The notes: generated by a model not told the origin, from the letters alone. Positions 45,101-59,800 are shown, numbered from the stretch's first letter. The stretch: 64,000 bases of DNA from Plutella xylostella (GCF_932276165.1 NC_064001.1:3851501-3915500), one strand, 5' to 3'. Numbers and translations are program-made.

Positions 45101-47831
45101 TGTCCTTGAACATCGGGATTTTGTCGTACCTATGATATACAGAAAATGTTTAGAATATGGTAGGTATATAGAATCGCAAAAAACCTATACTTTCGTTTAG
45201 AAAGTCTGTCCAAAAGGCAGTACCTATTAAATTTAGGATATGTACTAAATACGAATTCTGTGTATGTATCTCCCAACTACACCGAAGCAGTTAAAAGGTA
45301 TATTACAAATACTTACTTCCAAAAGAAAGCCTCTGTAAGTTTTGTACAATTTGCGCGTCGCCGGCAAAACTCTCCGACCGCGTCAGTATTCTGAGATCCG
45401 ACGGACTGTCCGGGCTGACGTGGATTGTCTGTGGAACGGTTAAAAAAAATCCATAACTACTAAACGGTTGAAAATATTTATTTTTCATTCAATCAATAAA
45501 ACAGGCTCGAATTAATTTCTACGTATCGGCGGCGTAAGGTACCAGAGGTAAGTATTATATCAAATCATATAAGAAGGATGGTTGTCTAACCATGTATAGA
45601 AAACATAGAGGTAAATACGTACTTGTCTCTTTTCTACGATGGGTGCTAAGGTGGAGACAGACTCTTCTGTGACTATAGAATCACTTCTACTTCTCGTCGC
45701 TTCACATAAGTCGGGATTTGAAGGTAAACCTGAAACAAGTGAATCTCGGTTACTTTCTGCCCAATAATCCTTTCGTTTATATTTATTTAAGTTGCTGTTA
45801 GGCGGTTTTTCAGTAGATCTCAGAGCGGTGTTGAGCACTCATTCGAGATAAAAAATTAGAATCTACAAGCTCAAGTAGCAGTAAGAAAAACCGATTGGAT
45901 AGACGACTTCTCTATATAGTACAGACCACGTACCGGCAAACAGGGACGCCCACCATTATTGTGAAAGATTTTCGGCGGATGCTGCCTGTAGGTGATGGGG
46001 CTATATCATCACATAACGAACTATCACGCCCTTACTGCTGGGGCACGGGTCTCCTTCCAATGAAGGAAGGGTTTTAGGCCTAGCCCTAGTATAGTATATG
46101 GGGCTATACAAGGGTGTTCAAAAAGTGTAGTTACCGACAGAGATAAAGGCGACAGAACACTGCTGATGATGATGATGATGACGCTATAGTTACCGGATAT
46201 GAGTATCCCGGCGGCGGTGGCGAGGCGCGGCGCGCTGGGCCGTGCGTCCGTGCGCCGCACGATGTTGCCGTCGCGGCGACAGAACACGTCGAAAGCGTTG
46301 GAGTTGGCCTCGTGCTCTGCCCAGTTGCCTGTACAACAGAATTCATCATCATTATGAAGTATGTTTTCTTGAGAGAGCTTCCTTTTACTTTACGTTTTGA
46401 ACACACAATTTGGCTTGCAAAAACCTTCGCACGCATGTGTTCTATATGAGTAACGTGTACTCGCTGCTATTTACAGGCCCTAAAAGCCATAGCTTTCCCA
46501 TAGGAAAGGAAGACATTAAAAAATTACGGTATCCACATGGATTTTCCCACTAAAAACCAAAATGCTAATGCACGATGACTCCATTTTTTTACGCACTAGT
46601 CTGTAAGGTGTAAGGAGTTCATATAAATAAGTCGGAAAGGCCAAAAGGGGCCGTAACTAGAAAGATTTCGTCAAGTTATATACAAAACTCACCAGAGTCC
46701 AGGCTAGTGCGACTGGCCGCCGGCTCAGACGCGGCCAGGCCGGCGAGACTGGCCAAGTCTGAGCCATCACCCACCGCCGCCGCCGACCGCACGCGCGGTA
46801 ATGTACCTGTGTGGACAAATATTTCTGTATTTAATATATTTATATGTAGAAAGAGAGTGTTGGAATTATAGCATTTCAAGCAAAAAGGGGTTGTGACACT
46901 GGAGGCCCTTCTAAAGAATTTTTGACCAGCTAGTCTTTGAAACTAACGAATATTTGTTAAATTATAATATGTAGACGTTTTGAAATGGAAATTTGTTCGT
47001 TCTTTCTATGTTCAAATTTCGTGGCGTGCTTTGGGAGAGGCCTACGTCCAGCAGAGACTGCTATAGGCTGATGATGTTTTTTTTTATTATTATTATTTGA
47101 GGACTACAAAACAGACAAGTACAATTTAACTTATAAATTACGTGGTATATGTACCTACTAACAATTGTAGCCACAACACGTAAGAATTACATTATTTATA
47201 CATTACCTAAATAATTATTAAAGAAAATTTTTGATGTGATCTCGTGAACAGAAGAAAATTGAGATACAGTAGACAAATAAATCAATAGAAGTATAAACAC
47301 CCTATTAACAAAACATATACAATTACTTATAAGTGAGTACAAAATTTTTAGGTCATATTAAGCTTCACAGATTTTAGTTGGTTAACAGATGTGTGATAAA
47401 TATCGATATCCTCTCTAAAAGTGTTATACAACTTCATCAAACGGTGCATGGGGGCATGATCACCAAGGTTAGTTTTAGTAGTTGGTATTGAAAAGGGTTC
47501 TGGTTTAATGACTCTCGCAGACACTTTAGGTACGTTTAATGAAATTGAGTGTAAAATATCAGGACAATCAATGAAGCCATGTAATACCTTATAAAGAAAT
47601 ATAATATCGGCTCGATCTCGTCTCACTTTCAAGAATTCCATGTCATATTTTATAAGCCGGGATAAGTACGATCTAAGTGAGCGGCAAAGATTGTCATTAA
47701 AGGCAAGATGGTACAGGAATCGTTTCTGAACTTTTTCCCGTCGTTCACAATGGACTGCATAAACTAGGTTCCAGGCGGGACTACAATACTCGAGAATTGA
47801 TCTTACATAGCTTGATATGGCATAGCTTGAT

Positions 47832-47863
<32 letters not shown>

Positions 47864-50800
47864 TATTGCTTACCTCCAGCGGAAGCGACGGTCAAGCTGT
47901 TACCCTCCCGCCTTGCTCTCTGAGCGCCAGCTTTTCTGAACAGAGCGGCGCCCATCACGGCGATGCGGAGCTTGTTCCACAGCAGACGGGAACCACTGGC
48001 GAAACAGAAAGAAATATAGGTGATAGAGTGATAGAAGAGAATTACAAACAATATAAAAAACATTAGTGATCAATGTTTTTTATATAATTTGTAATTGACA
48101 ACATTTCAAATAAAATGCTCACCGATTTTATTTTATTTTCGACGAGATATCACAAATTTAGATGACCCGTATTTTTTTATTTCTTAATATTTCTATGTTT
48201 TAATATATATTTTTAATTTCAAAGTTCAAAATATTTATAATATGAGTGACGTCACGTCGAGGCTTGGGATAAAAATATTTTCGTTGCCTGCCTAACCTAA
48301 AAAAAAAAAGTTGGATGACATTAACTTGACATGAACAAGGACCAATCAACTTCAACTTCAACTTTATTTTGTGGCAAGAACCAATCACGAACTTTCGTCA
48401 TTGACAAAGACACATAAAAGTGACAGACATTTGAGTGATGTTTGTCATTGTTAAAGTGACATAACATGTTTTTTTGTTGTTCATGTTTTAGAAGTAAAAG
48501 CGCGTTTAATTATTATGCCACATCGTGATGTCACGAATGATAATTTAGATTTTTATGTTTTTCTCTGAAATAAATCAATAGAAAAATCGGAAACATTTTT
48601 TTTGTGAATATTAGAGCCATATCTCTAAATGGTTTTCGAATTTCAACTGTATAAAATTTTGAAATGTTGTCAATTCTCTCTAAAGTTTTACGTTATGTGT
48701 AAAAGAGATTCCTAATTATTTCCACGGAATCTACTACCCTAATGCATATAAAGGTTAAATTTAATATGAGTTGTAGTGGCTAAGGACCCTTCAACGCGAT
48801 TCCCATCAGAATTTTAGATTAACTGATGATGTGATATTCACAATATTTTATGACGGGAAAATATATTTTTGCACACCTTAGTAATAAATTAAATCTTCGC
48901 CACTTATAATACCTATCTGTACTGTCCATATCTGTTGCAGTGCGAATCAATTTGAATAAATAACGTAACAATTTTCTTACCTAGGCATGTCCTTAGGCCA
49001 GTGCGCCTCCAGCACGCAGCGGTTGTAGTACCCGTAAGTCAGCGCATTCGGCTGTAAGCCCCCCCGCTTCATGAGGAACAGCAGTTGGACTGCCAACACG
49101 GGGAGGGAGTGGATGCCGCAGAGCTGCATCATCACTCGGTAGCATACCTGCGGGGGTGGACCTTCGGTTAATACCTATAATTTAAGGTCGACACTAGGTT
49201 ATTAACTCATAACTATAAGTCATTATTAAGTCGTTTTCCCTTTAGTTTTGTAATCCAGCTCTGCAAGACTCATTCTTATCAAAATTAATTAATTCATTTG
49301 TTTTTATAGGTAGATTGAATATATAAATGGGTTGGGGCTAAGAGAATGCTATAAGTGTGCCGTGCAATTAGCGCCGTCACAGCACATCGGAAAGCTAAAC
49401 ATTGCATCCTGTGGCATAATTTGGAAGAGGCCTACGTCCAGCAACGAACTGCGTACTGACTACTGCTATAGGCTGTAGTAGAAGACGAGAAGAAGGTGAG
49501 GCGCCACATGCACTACCTCAACGCCACACATATTAGTTTTTAATTTTCACTGAAAGTTTCGAATAGTGAGAAAAACTCCCACTAATCCCTCTGGCTATTG
49601 CCAGTATTATGTCACTACATTCAGGTGCCAAGTGCGTGTGCTTGGTGGCTCGCTGCAGCAGCTCGTAGGCTTGCCGCAGGGTGGTGCGCTCCTGTACTGT
49701 AGTGCAGGTGTGTAGTCACCTCGTCCAGCTGCAGGCGGTGCTTGGTGGCTCGCTGCAGCAGCTCGTAGGCTTGCCGCAGGGTGGTGCGCTCCTGTACTGT
49801 AGTGCAGGTGTGTAGTCACCTCGTCCAGCTGCAGGCGGTGCTTGGTGGCTCGCTGCAGCAGCTCGTAGGCTTGCCGCAGGGTGGTGCGCTCCTGTACTGT
49901 AGTGCAGGTGTGTAGTCACCTCGTCCAGCTGCAGGCGGTGCTTGGTGGCTCGCTGCAGCAGCTCGTAGGCTTGCCGCAGGGTGGTGCGCTCCTGTACTGT
50001 AGTGCAGGTGTGTAGTCACCTCGTCCAGCTGCAGGCGGTGCTTGGTGGCTCGCTGCAGCAGCTCGTAGGCTTGCCGCAGGGTGGTGCGCTCCTGTACTGT
50101 AGTGCAGGTGTGTAGTCACCTCGTCCAGCTGCAGGCGGTGCTTGGTGGCTCGCTGCAGCAGCTCGTAGGCTTGCCGCAGGGTGGTGCGCTCGCGGCCGGC
50201 TGCGAGGGCCACGCGGCTCGCCAGCGACAGGAAGTGGATGGAGTAGCACGCGCCGAGCAGGCAGGCGGCCCACGCTTCCGGGGAGGCTGATGCTTTGCGC
50301 GCCACTCTGTGGTAAACAGTGCACTATAGTATTTGTTAACTTTAAGGAAAGCGCGGGAGACAACTGGGGCATATACTCAATTACTCATACAATACTTTGT
50401 CAGGCAGCATGAAAAGGTAGTCCAGCGAAGTACAGGGTGGGCCAGTGAAAAGTTTAAATTTTAAAAAATCACAGAAAAAAAACTATAAGAAATATTTCAA
50501 AAAATCTTTTTTTAATATAACGTCAGAAGTGTTCATATGACCACCGTCGCGACTTCAGCATTCTTCCAAACGAGAATGGAAATTTTGTTGCATTGAGACC
50601 TCGGTATTGCCATAGGAAGTGTTACGAGTGTTTCTGTCCCCTAAGCTATAGGAATTTGAGTTTACAATTCGATAACGTGGTTCCAGCAACACGAAACCAC
50701 TTGTTTCACGTCAATTGAGTCCATGCCGGTAGTTTTAGAAATTTTCCCGGAAAAGCTGATTTCACGGAGACGCAATATCCTGGCCACCCAGGAGCTCTGA

Positions 50801-53800
50801 CCTGACCCAGTAGTTTTTTTTTTCTATGGGGATACCTGAAGCACCGTGTGTACATTCATAAACCGAGGAGGCTGCGTGAATTAAAAGCAAAGATTAGGGA
50901 AGAGATGGTGGCAATACCAACAATATGCAAAAGAGTATTGACAAATTTCCATTCTCGTTTGGAAGAATGCCGAAGTCGCAACGGTGGTCATATGAACACT
51001 ATAATTATTCCAAAAAAAATTCCCGACTTCTGACGTTATATTAAAAAAAGATTTTTTGAAATATTTCTTATAGTTTTTTTTCAGTGAATTTTTTAAATTT
51101 AAACTTTTCACTGGCCCACCCTGTATTTACATAAGGTGCTTACACAATATACAGATAAGCAGAAAGAACGTGGTCAGTTCTGGAAACTTCCACGCTGATA
51201 CCGTGCGTTCTCCACACTCCCTCTATACCAGTGTTTTTCAACCTGTGGGTCGCGACCCCCTGGGGGGTCGCGAAGCTTCTGTAGGGGGGTCGCCAACGGG
51301 GGAAAAAACTGGGAACTTTAGTACAAAAACAATAAAGACAATTAGTATTCATACTTTAAAAATAAAAAAAATCTTAAGTGCGAACGCTGAGTTTGTTTTT
51401 TATTAATTAAATTATCTCATGGATCTGTTTTAGTACAATAGACCACATCCACACAGTAAGGCAGATTACACAGAATACCGAAGAGTATAATCTAGCCTTT
51501 GTGGACTATGAAAACGCCTTCAACTCCATCGAGACATGGGAAATTTTGGTAGCGTTGCAGAGATTTCAAATCGAATGGCGCTATGTTGAGGAGTCTGTAC
51601 GATGCCGCCGACTTGGCATATGTATAAATGGCGAGTACATAACACACCACTCTGCTTCGCGGACGACATCGTTATTATGGCAGAATCTCTGCAGGAACTC
51701 AGCTGGATGATGGAAGTGGCCTAAATGCTGCTTCCCAACGTGTAGGCTTCGGGGTATAAATTTGGACAAGACGAAAGTCATATAGGTACAATGCTCACAT
51801 CGAACTGGAGCCGATGATCGTTGGTGAGGCAACAATCGAATTTGTGCAAGATATGTCTACCTCGGGGAGACAAAAGGCAAATTCGGCTAGGCAGAAGCAA
51901 CTTCGACAAGGAGGCTGCAAGGCGCATCCAACTGGGATTGGGCTGTATTCGGAAAACTTCGTCAGCACATATTCTCCTTGGCCATCCCTCAGAGCCTGAA
52001 GACTAAAGATTTCAACCAGTGCGTCCTGCCAGTGATGACTTATGGTGCAGAGACGTGGGCACTGATGGTAGGACTAGTCCACCGATTTAAAGTCGCTCAG
52101 CGTGCTATGGAGAGAGCTATGCTTGGGGTTTCTCTGATAAATCGTATCGGAAATGAGGTTTTCCGTCAGTCAGAGGATTAAGATTACTGGCATAGCTGTC
52201 AAAATATGCAAGCTGAAGTGGCAGTGGGCTGGTCATATCTGCCGAAGAACCGATAACCGTTGGGGTAGACGAGTTCTCGAGTGGAGACCACGAATAGGCA
52301 AACGTAGCGTGGGTAGGCCTTCCTGTCTGGTTCAAAGACGACGACCACAATTTTTTTTGTAAAGCCAGGTACTTTGTCTTTTTACTTTCATTTCACCGTT
52401 GAAAACTTTTATTCAAGATATTGAAATGCTCAAAAAAGTCAGATAGAAAAAGCTAATTTAGAAAAAGAAATTCGTTGTACGTACCTATGTGGCCACACGT
52501 ATTCTAAGTGTGTAATTCTAAAATAATGTGTTTTTAAATCCGATAAGTATGTGTAATATATATGTATAAAATAAATGAATGAATGACATGATAAAAAACC
52601 GAAAGGGTCAAGGGGGTCGCGAAATATTTTTTTATACCAGGGGGGTCGCGTCATGAAAAAGGTTGAAAAACACTGCTCTATACCATTCGTTGACCCCATT
52701 CTATCCTCTTCCTCTCTCACCTCATAGCTATATTCGCCTCATGTCTAGTCCTCTTGGCCATGGGTTCAGCATCAGCCAGGGAATCCGCCGAGGCAGCCAC
52801 AGCGGTGGACATCAGCTGAGCGCCGCCACCGCCGCCGCCGCCCGTCGTCATGAGGTCAGGGTTGAGCTCGAAGCGAGTGTAGGTGTATGTTGTTCCTGGG
52901 GAATGGGGCAGGTATTAGGATTGAGTTTTAGATAGAACGAAATGTTAGCAATGCGAAGAGCTGTACGACTTGTTTGTAGCTCAGCCTGGCGCTCGGGGTC
53001 GCTTCATAAATGAGGCAATAGGGAATATGCATTTGATTCAAATAAAAATCAAATATTATTTTTAATAAACTTTGTTATTTCAAATTTAAGCCTCCATTAA
53101 TATTTTTGAATATAATTAATTTTTGAGCAAGTAATTAATTGTTGAAAAAAACTGCGGTAAGTTCCAACATTAGAAACGTCACGAATTTTCTTATACCCCA
53201 TCCACACGCTCGGCGAACAATGGCAAACAGCAAACAGCAAACAGCAAACACTGACGTGTGGATGGGTGTTTGTCGTTGTTTGCCTGTTTGTGTTTGTGTT
53301 CGCCAGTGTTCGGCATCGGTGTCGGTTTTTCTTGCCAGATCAAAGGATGTTCGGCAAACAGTTTTCTACGTATCCACACGTCTGGCAGCGATCAGTATGC
53401 GCGCTGAGCTTGGAGGAGGCGGACGTATCAACTTGCTACACTTTTTCGTTGACGCGCATTTTTTTTTATGTATGTTCACCGATTACTCTGCCGTTTATGA
53501 ACCGATTTTGAAAATTCTTTTTTTTTTGTATTGGGTTGAGCTCCCAGGTGGTCCCATTTTTTTTTCAGAATTTTATCTCACCCCTAAGGGTGGGTAAAGG
53601 GGTAAAAACAGGGTATGAATTTCCATTTTGGAACAATTGGACACATATTAACCGATTCTAATGAAATTAAAAACATAAATATAGTTCTTGTAACAAAAAA
53701 ATATGATGGTGACCTTGAGCTGATCTGATGATGGAAACGGAAGGCAGTCAAGGGAACTCCTCAACAGTATATATGTAGCAACTACCTCGTGTTTAGGCTT

Positions 53801-56800
53801 GAATGATTCGTATTGATTAGTAGGACTTTTTGGTATCATTTGCATCTTACTTTTGATTAAAAATTATTGCAAATAAACTAAAAACTATAAAATAAAATAA
53901 TAATTAAAAAGAAGAAGTCAGTTTTTTTTTATTATTATTATTATTATCGCCACCATTATTACACCATCGTCTTTGCTTTCTTCTTATTTTCCTTTTTTCT
54001 TTCTCTTGCTTTAATTTATATAGTAAAAATATGTCAACCCGAAAGTAATAGCTCGTCGTCCGCCGTGTTTGCCGGTTCGGAATGTTATGAGCGTTCGCCG
54101 AGCATGTGGATGGCTGTTTGTGTTCGGTGATTGTGGTTGGTGTTTGTGACTTTGTTTGCTGTTTGCCGTGTTTGTGACAAACAGCAAGCGTATGGATGGG
54201 GCTTTAGGGCGGAAGTGACGTAAAACGTTAGTATTATGTCAATCTCAGAATAATCTATGCCCATAGAACTGAGCGTAGGCGCGACTGGCGGAAGTCATCA
54301 TTCTAAGCCGTGAAACAAGAGCGTGACGTCACACTTAGCGCGCCATCATGACGGGTTTTTAAAGTGGTCGTGTCGGTTGCAAATTTTTTACTTTAATTAA
54401 AATACCTTAAATGACTTCTTATGGGTTTGTTTTTTTACTACAATAAAGCGATGTAAAACTATTGAATAAGAATATTTAAAAAATACAAGCATATTCCCTA
54501 TTATTCGAGATGTCGAGTTGAAACCACTTCAAATTCAATGAATGTATGTAGCGTACGACAAAATAAGACCGGTTACTGGTACCTGATGAATGAAGAAGGT
54601 AACGTAATTAGGAAGGTCCAGCAGCGGACCATTTTTGGTTGTTCATAATATTCCTTCTGGAATATTGCACGTGCATAGACTGAACACGGCCCATTCGGCC
54701 GCGAGTTTCTTGCCTCCGTTCTTCTGCTAAGAAAGAAAGAGCCCCTTATCCGAACGGATAGTAGTTTGAAAAAATTGACGTTCATCAGAAAATTTTATAT
54801 TTATACGATTAATAAAAACATTTGACTTTGACTTTGACTTTAGACCTGGGTGCGGCGGGTCCGGGGGCAGCACGAACACGGTCCGCTCGGCGGCCGCGCC
54901 CGGCTCCGTGCCCAGTAGAGCCTCCTCGCCCGCCAGCACCTTCTCCGTGCACTCGCCTTCAATATTGTATAGACCTACTATGACCGACACATAGTTACTT
55001 GTGCAATATTGTATGTGTAGGTATAGACCTACTATGACCGAACAGGCAAACGCAGTGTGGGACGCCTTCCTGCTCGCTGGACTGATGACCTTAGGCGGGT
55101 AGCCGGTAGTGGTTGGATGAGGAAGGCCGAGGACCAAGTGTTGTGGCGCTCCTTGGGAGAGGCCTATGTCCAGCAGGGGATGATTATTGACTGATGATGA
55201 ACTGGTACCGATAAATGAGGAAGGTACTGTCATTTAAAAAGGCCTAAATTTCCAGCAGCGAACGATCATTGGCTGTGGATTGATGACATATCTTCTGGAA
55301 CATTCTACGTGAATAAACCGGACGATTATTGGCTGTTGATGATACATCTTCTGGAATATTCTACCTGGGTGCGGCGGGTCCGGGGGCAGCACGAACACGG
55401 TCCGCTCGGCGGCCGCGCCCGGCTCCGTGCCGAGTAGAGCCTCCTCGCCCGCCAGCACCTTCTCCGTGCACTCGCCTTCAATATTGTATAGACCTACTAT
55501 GACCGAACAGGCAAACGCAGCGTGGGACGCCCTTCTGCCCGCTGGACTGTCGACCTTAGGCGGGTAGCCGGTTGTTGTGGCACTCCTTGGTAGAGGCCTA
55601 TGTCCAGCATGGGATGATTATTGGCTGTGGAGGATGATGATTACTGGCTGATGATGATATAGACCTGGGTGCGGCGGGTCGGGGGGCAGCACGAACACGG
55701 TCCGCTCGGCCGCCGCGCCCGGCTCCGTGCCGAGTAGCGCCTCCTCGCCCGCCAGCACCTTCTCCGTGCACTCGTCGAAGAATGGCAGACCTGTCGAGGG
55801 GGAAATGTGAGGTTCATGTCTGAAGGGTTAGGAAATTGTGCAGTTGCTCATGAATATACAAATAATTGATAAGGCCTCCCGCGCAATAGGCAGCCTGGCT
55901 GCGCAGCCAACAAAAATATATGGAAATGTGGCGGCCTAGTGCGCGGGCTCTTATACAACGTCATAATATGTTTTACTAGATGCCGCCTTGCTGCTCTCCG
56001 CAGCCAGGCTACTCCTAGTTAATATTTAAATATATGGAAGGCATGCGTAATTTCTTGTCATTCCACTGTGAAATTAATTCCGCTATTAAAAAGAATTAGG
56101 TAACGAAATTTGATTTACATATTTTATAAGGGAGTAATATTGATGTATTCCGTTACCCTGTTCATCATCGCAGACGAAAGATCTCTCCTCGATGAACCGC
56201 GTGAACATCTGCGTTCTCATCATCAGCGCGTAGAACTTCTGGTGCGTCTGAAAACATTTAAAAATATATACTATATGATCCAGCATCAATCACGTAGCTC
56301 GGTTTTGACTATATCGCTCGCACTTCCTATGGGATCAAGTTAGGTTTATTGATCTGTGTTATTTTCGCGTCGCAGATGAAGTAACAAGACAAAAATATCT
56401 GCTGTTAGGTACTTACATAGAAGTAGAATGTCGAAAGACGGTAAATTCGGTTCCAGATAGTATATGTACCTTCTATTTACATATGTATCTGTCATGGCGA
56501 GCTGGTTTTCCGCATTTAGCCTCTAAGGTTGGCCATTATGCGTGAAATACCTATGGGGTATTAGCTATTAAGCCACCCAAGCTCACGCCAGAAAGCCAGT
56601 AGACGACAGTATGTACCTTGTCTCTAGAGGCGCGGAAGGCGTCTGTCAGTGACTGTACCTTGTCTCTAGAGGCGCGGGAGGCGTCTGTCAGTGACTGTAA
56701 GTACCTTGTCTCTAGAGGCGCGGAAGGCGTCCATGTGGAAGAGCGCGTGCGGGTCGGTGGTGCCGGCGGTGGGCGCCTTGGTGATGGGCAGCAGGTGGCC

Positions 56801-59800
56801 GCGGTACCCCGCCAGCGTCACCGCCATGAAGCGCAGGAAGGCTTCTTGGATCTTCAGCTCGAGCGCTTGCTGGAAGTGAAAGGACACGTATGAAGACTGT
56901 GATATTGTCAGAAAAAGTAGTTCACAACTAAGAAGTGGTGTTATAGGTAACTGCTAAAAGTGACGAATTAAGTGAAAAAACGGAAGCTTACAATCGTACG
57001 TAGCGATCTTTCCTGTCTGCTGGACCGACGACCTTAGTCAGGTAACCAACAGTGTCAGAAGGAGACGTAGCATGAGACGCAATACATGCTATGCTAAGGC
57101 ATGCCATGATAAGGCATGATGTGAATTTTACGTCGTGCTCTCTCACATAGAGATGATGATGAACTCACATAGCAAATTAAGTCTATTACGATTACTAGCT
57201 GATGAACATACCTCTTTATTCCTCCTCTGGAAGTCTCTATCGAGCGTAGTGGTAGTTTCCCCATTGTATTTATCAGTAGAACTAGGCGCGGAGGCCATGG
57301 TGGCTCGGCACGCACTGTACAACGCTTCTAGAGTCTGCTTCAGGACTCGCGCGCTCCGCTTGGGCAGGAGCTTGATGGATATGTGCTTTTGGGATTCGCA
57401 TACCTGGGGACAAATTCACGTAATTTCAACCACACATATCTTAAAATTTAGAGATTGTACCTAATATTGGAAATACCGATAGCTTTTGTAATAAATGTAA
57501 TAAGACTCAATTATTGTTACCTTCAACTTGTGTTTTTTATTGGGATTGTATAAACTATAGTACATAACTGGCTGCATGTTTCATATAATTTAATTGTATT
57601 TATACCTACTTTAAGCGTTTATAAAAATACCTAGCTAATTAGAGTGTACTACCCCGAGAAAAAATTGTATTGTTTGGGGTGTTATGCATATATGTCTTGT
57701 TTGAAAATGAATAAACGATTTTTTTATTATTTTTTTAAATATAGGGGCTAATCGTTACTTTTTACGCTTACGTTACGTTCAGTCGTTCTAATTGTGACAA
57801 ACAATACATCTGGAATAAGGTTTGTCACCGTGCTAAAAGGAATAACGATTCGAATTAGCGTCAGTTGCGCTGCTGAATAACGTCCAGTTATAACGCCACT
57901 CAGAGAGGCTCTGTTTTTTAGTTATATTATGTAATATTTATACAGGCTGCTTGTTTATTAGTAGCTATCCCGTTGGCAGGTGAATGTACTCGCCATACTG
58001 TATAAATTTCATTATGGGGCCTACTCTGAAATCGGGAAAAACAAAACACCTGTTTCATAGGTTAAGTTAAATACCTACTCAATCAGAATGTGTCTATGAT
58101 TTGGAATGGGATATCCACTAATAAAGAAGCATTCTGTATAGACTTTTTTTTCATCAATACTCACAGTAATATTATTGGTGTCCAGATCGACGCACGTAAC
58201 GTCGGGCGGCGGCTCGAACAGGTCGAAGAAGCGCGAGTCCACTCCGATCAGGTACGGGAGAGGCGCGTGTAGTACTTCCGCTAAACCTGCGGGAAGCAAA
58301 GAGAATGTTAGTTGAACACTCACGCACCGTTCAATGTTCTCTGTTGCAGGGTAGGCAAAGATAGATAGAAGTTCTTTATTTGTGCACAGAAATTAGGACA
58401 TCGTTAAAACGCTAAACCTGTCATTCGCTGAAATGGAATACAATAGCGAGTGAGCCTTTCCTTTCGTTCTGCCAAATCACGTTTAGAAGATTTGTAACTA
58501 AATATATACCCTATCCAGGTGTAGCGCTGTTAGGAAGGGCCTTATAGTCAGTAACAGACGGTTAGAAGCTCATAACTAGGATTGGTGGATCAGTAATTAA
58601 TTAAAAACGGAACTTACCTAATGGACATAGAGGTATGTAGGGACACTGCCATTTGAACGGGAAAAGAAAACTTGTGACCGCTTCCGCAACTGCAGTCAGT
58701 GTGTCGGGCCTACGGACAAAACACACTACATTATCATATCGACAGACACTACGTTTGAGCTTCGCGTCGCCTCATAAAGCTTTATCTAAAATATTAGATT
58801 TTTAAATTGTATTGTTCATAAAATTATTTAAATACAATGAAATTGTATTACTCCTATACTAACTAGACATTAATCTAATTTGCTATTGCCTAAATCTTAA
58901 TAGGAAAATTGGTGGCGCCGGCATGATCACGTCGGGGTTACCAATTTTGGATCACATTGTCATGTAGATCATGAGGTTTTAATTTCCATTCCGAATTTCT
59001 ACAATCCCTTTTCTAGGCAAAGGTTACAAAAACTCCTTAAATATTGATAAATATAACCTCAGCGAGTGTATAAGTATCTTCTGCTGGGTGATGGCCAGCG
59101 CCAGCAGCAGCAGGCAGTGGTCGGGGCCCAGGTTCAGCAGCAGTTGTCTGAAGCCTCACTATCACGTGGTTGTGAGAGTTACCTGAGTATCTTCTGCTCA
59201 GGAAAATGGTTGGCGCCGGCATAATCACGTCGGATTCACCAATTTTTAGTTACCTGAGCGAGTGTATAAGTATCTTCTGCTCAGGAAAATTGTTGGCGCC
59301 GGCATTATTACGTCGGAGTCACCAATTTTTGCTCACATTCTCATGTAGATCATAAGGTTTATATTTCCATTCCGAAATTGCTATAAAATCCCTTTTCTAG
59401 GCAAAGGTTTTTTGTACAAAAACTACCGAAATATTGATAAATATAACCTGAGCGAGTGTATAAGTATCTTCTGCTCGGTGATGGCTAGTGCTAACAGCAG
59501 CAGGCAGTGGTCGGGGCCCAGGTTCAGCAGCAGTTGTCTAAAGCCGGCGCCGCTACGCGCCAACGGCTGCTCGTCGCGACGCGTCACTATCACGCGGTTG
59601 TGGGAGTTCGTTGGCGATAGCTGCGGGGAAAGAAGTGTAGTGAAGATACAGATATAGGTTTACATCAATAAAGCAAATGTGGTACCTCAACCCCGAACAA
59701 TCCTCAAGATAGGTTATTGGAATCGTAACGGCTTGGACTCCAATGTCACAGCAACTCATTAAACTCTACTAAGCCGGTGCAAAAAACATATTCATTACAT

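Noticed and set aside
49640..50190. CRISPR-like array
   Set aside because: Repeat units are directly adjacent with no unique spacers, and the unit is part of a coding exon in a eukaryotic genome.
49607..50372. Several overlapping open frames (67 to 129 aa) in the 100-bp array
   Set aside because: They are the same 100-bp unit read in shifted frames; the true coding use is the last 24 codons of Crag exon 14.
53139..53597. 152-codon open frame
   Set aside because: It lies in the repeat-rich end of the Harbinger-like element and has no similarity or splice support.
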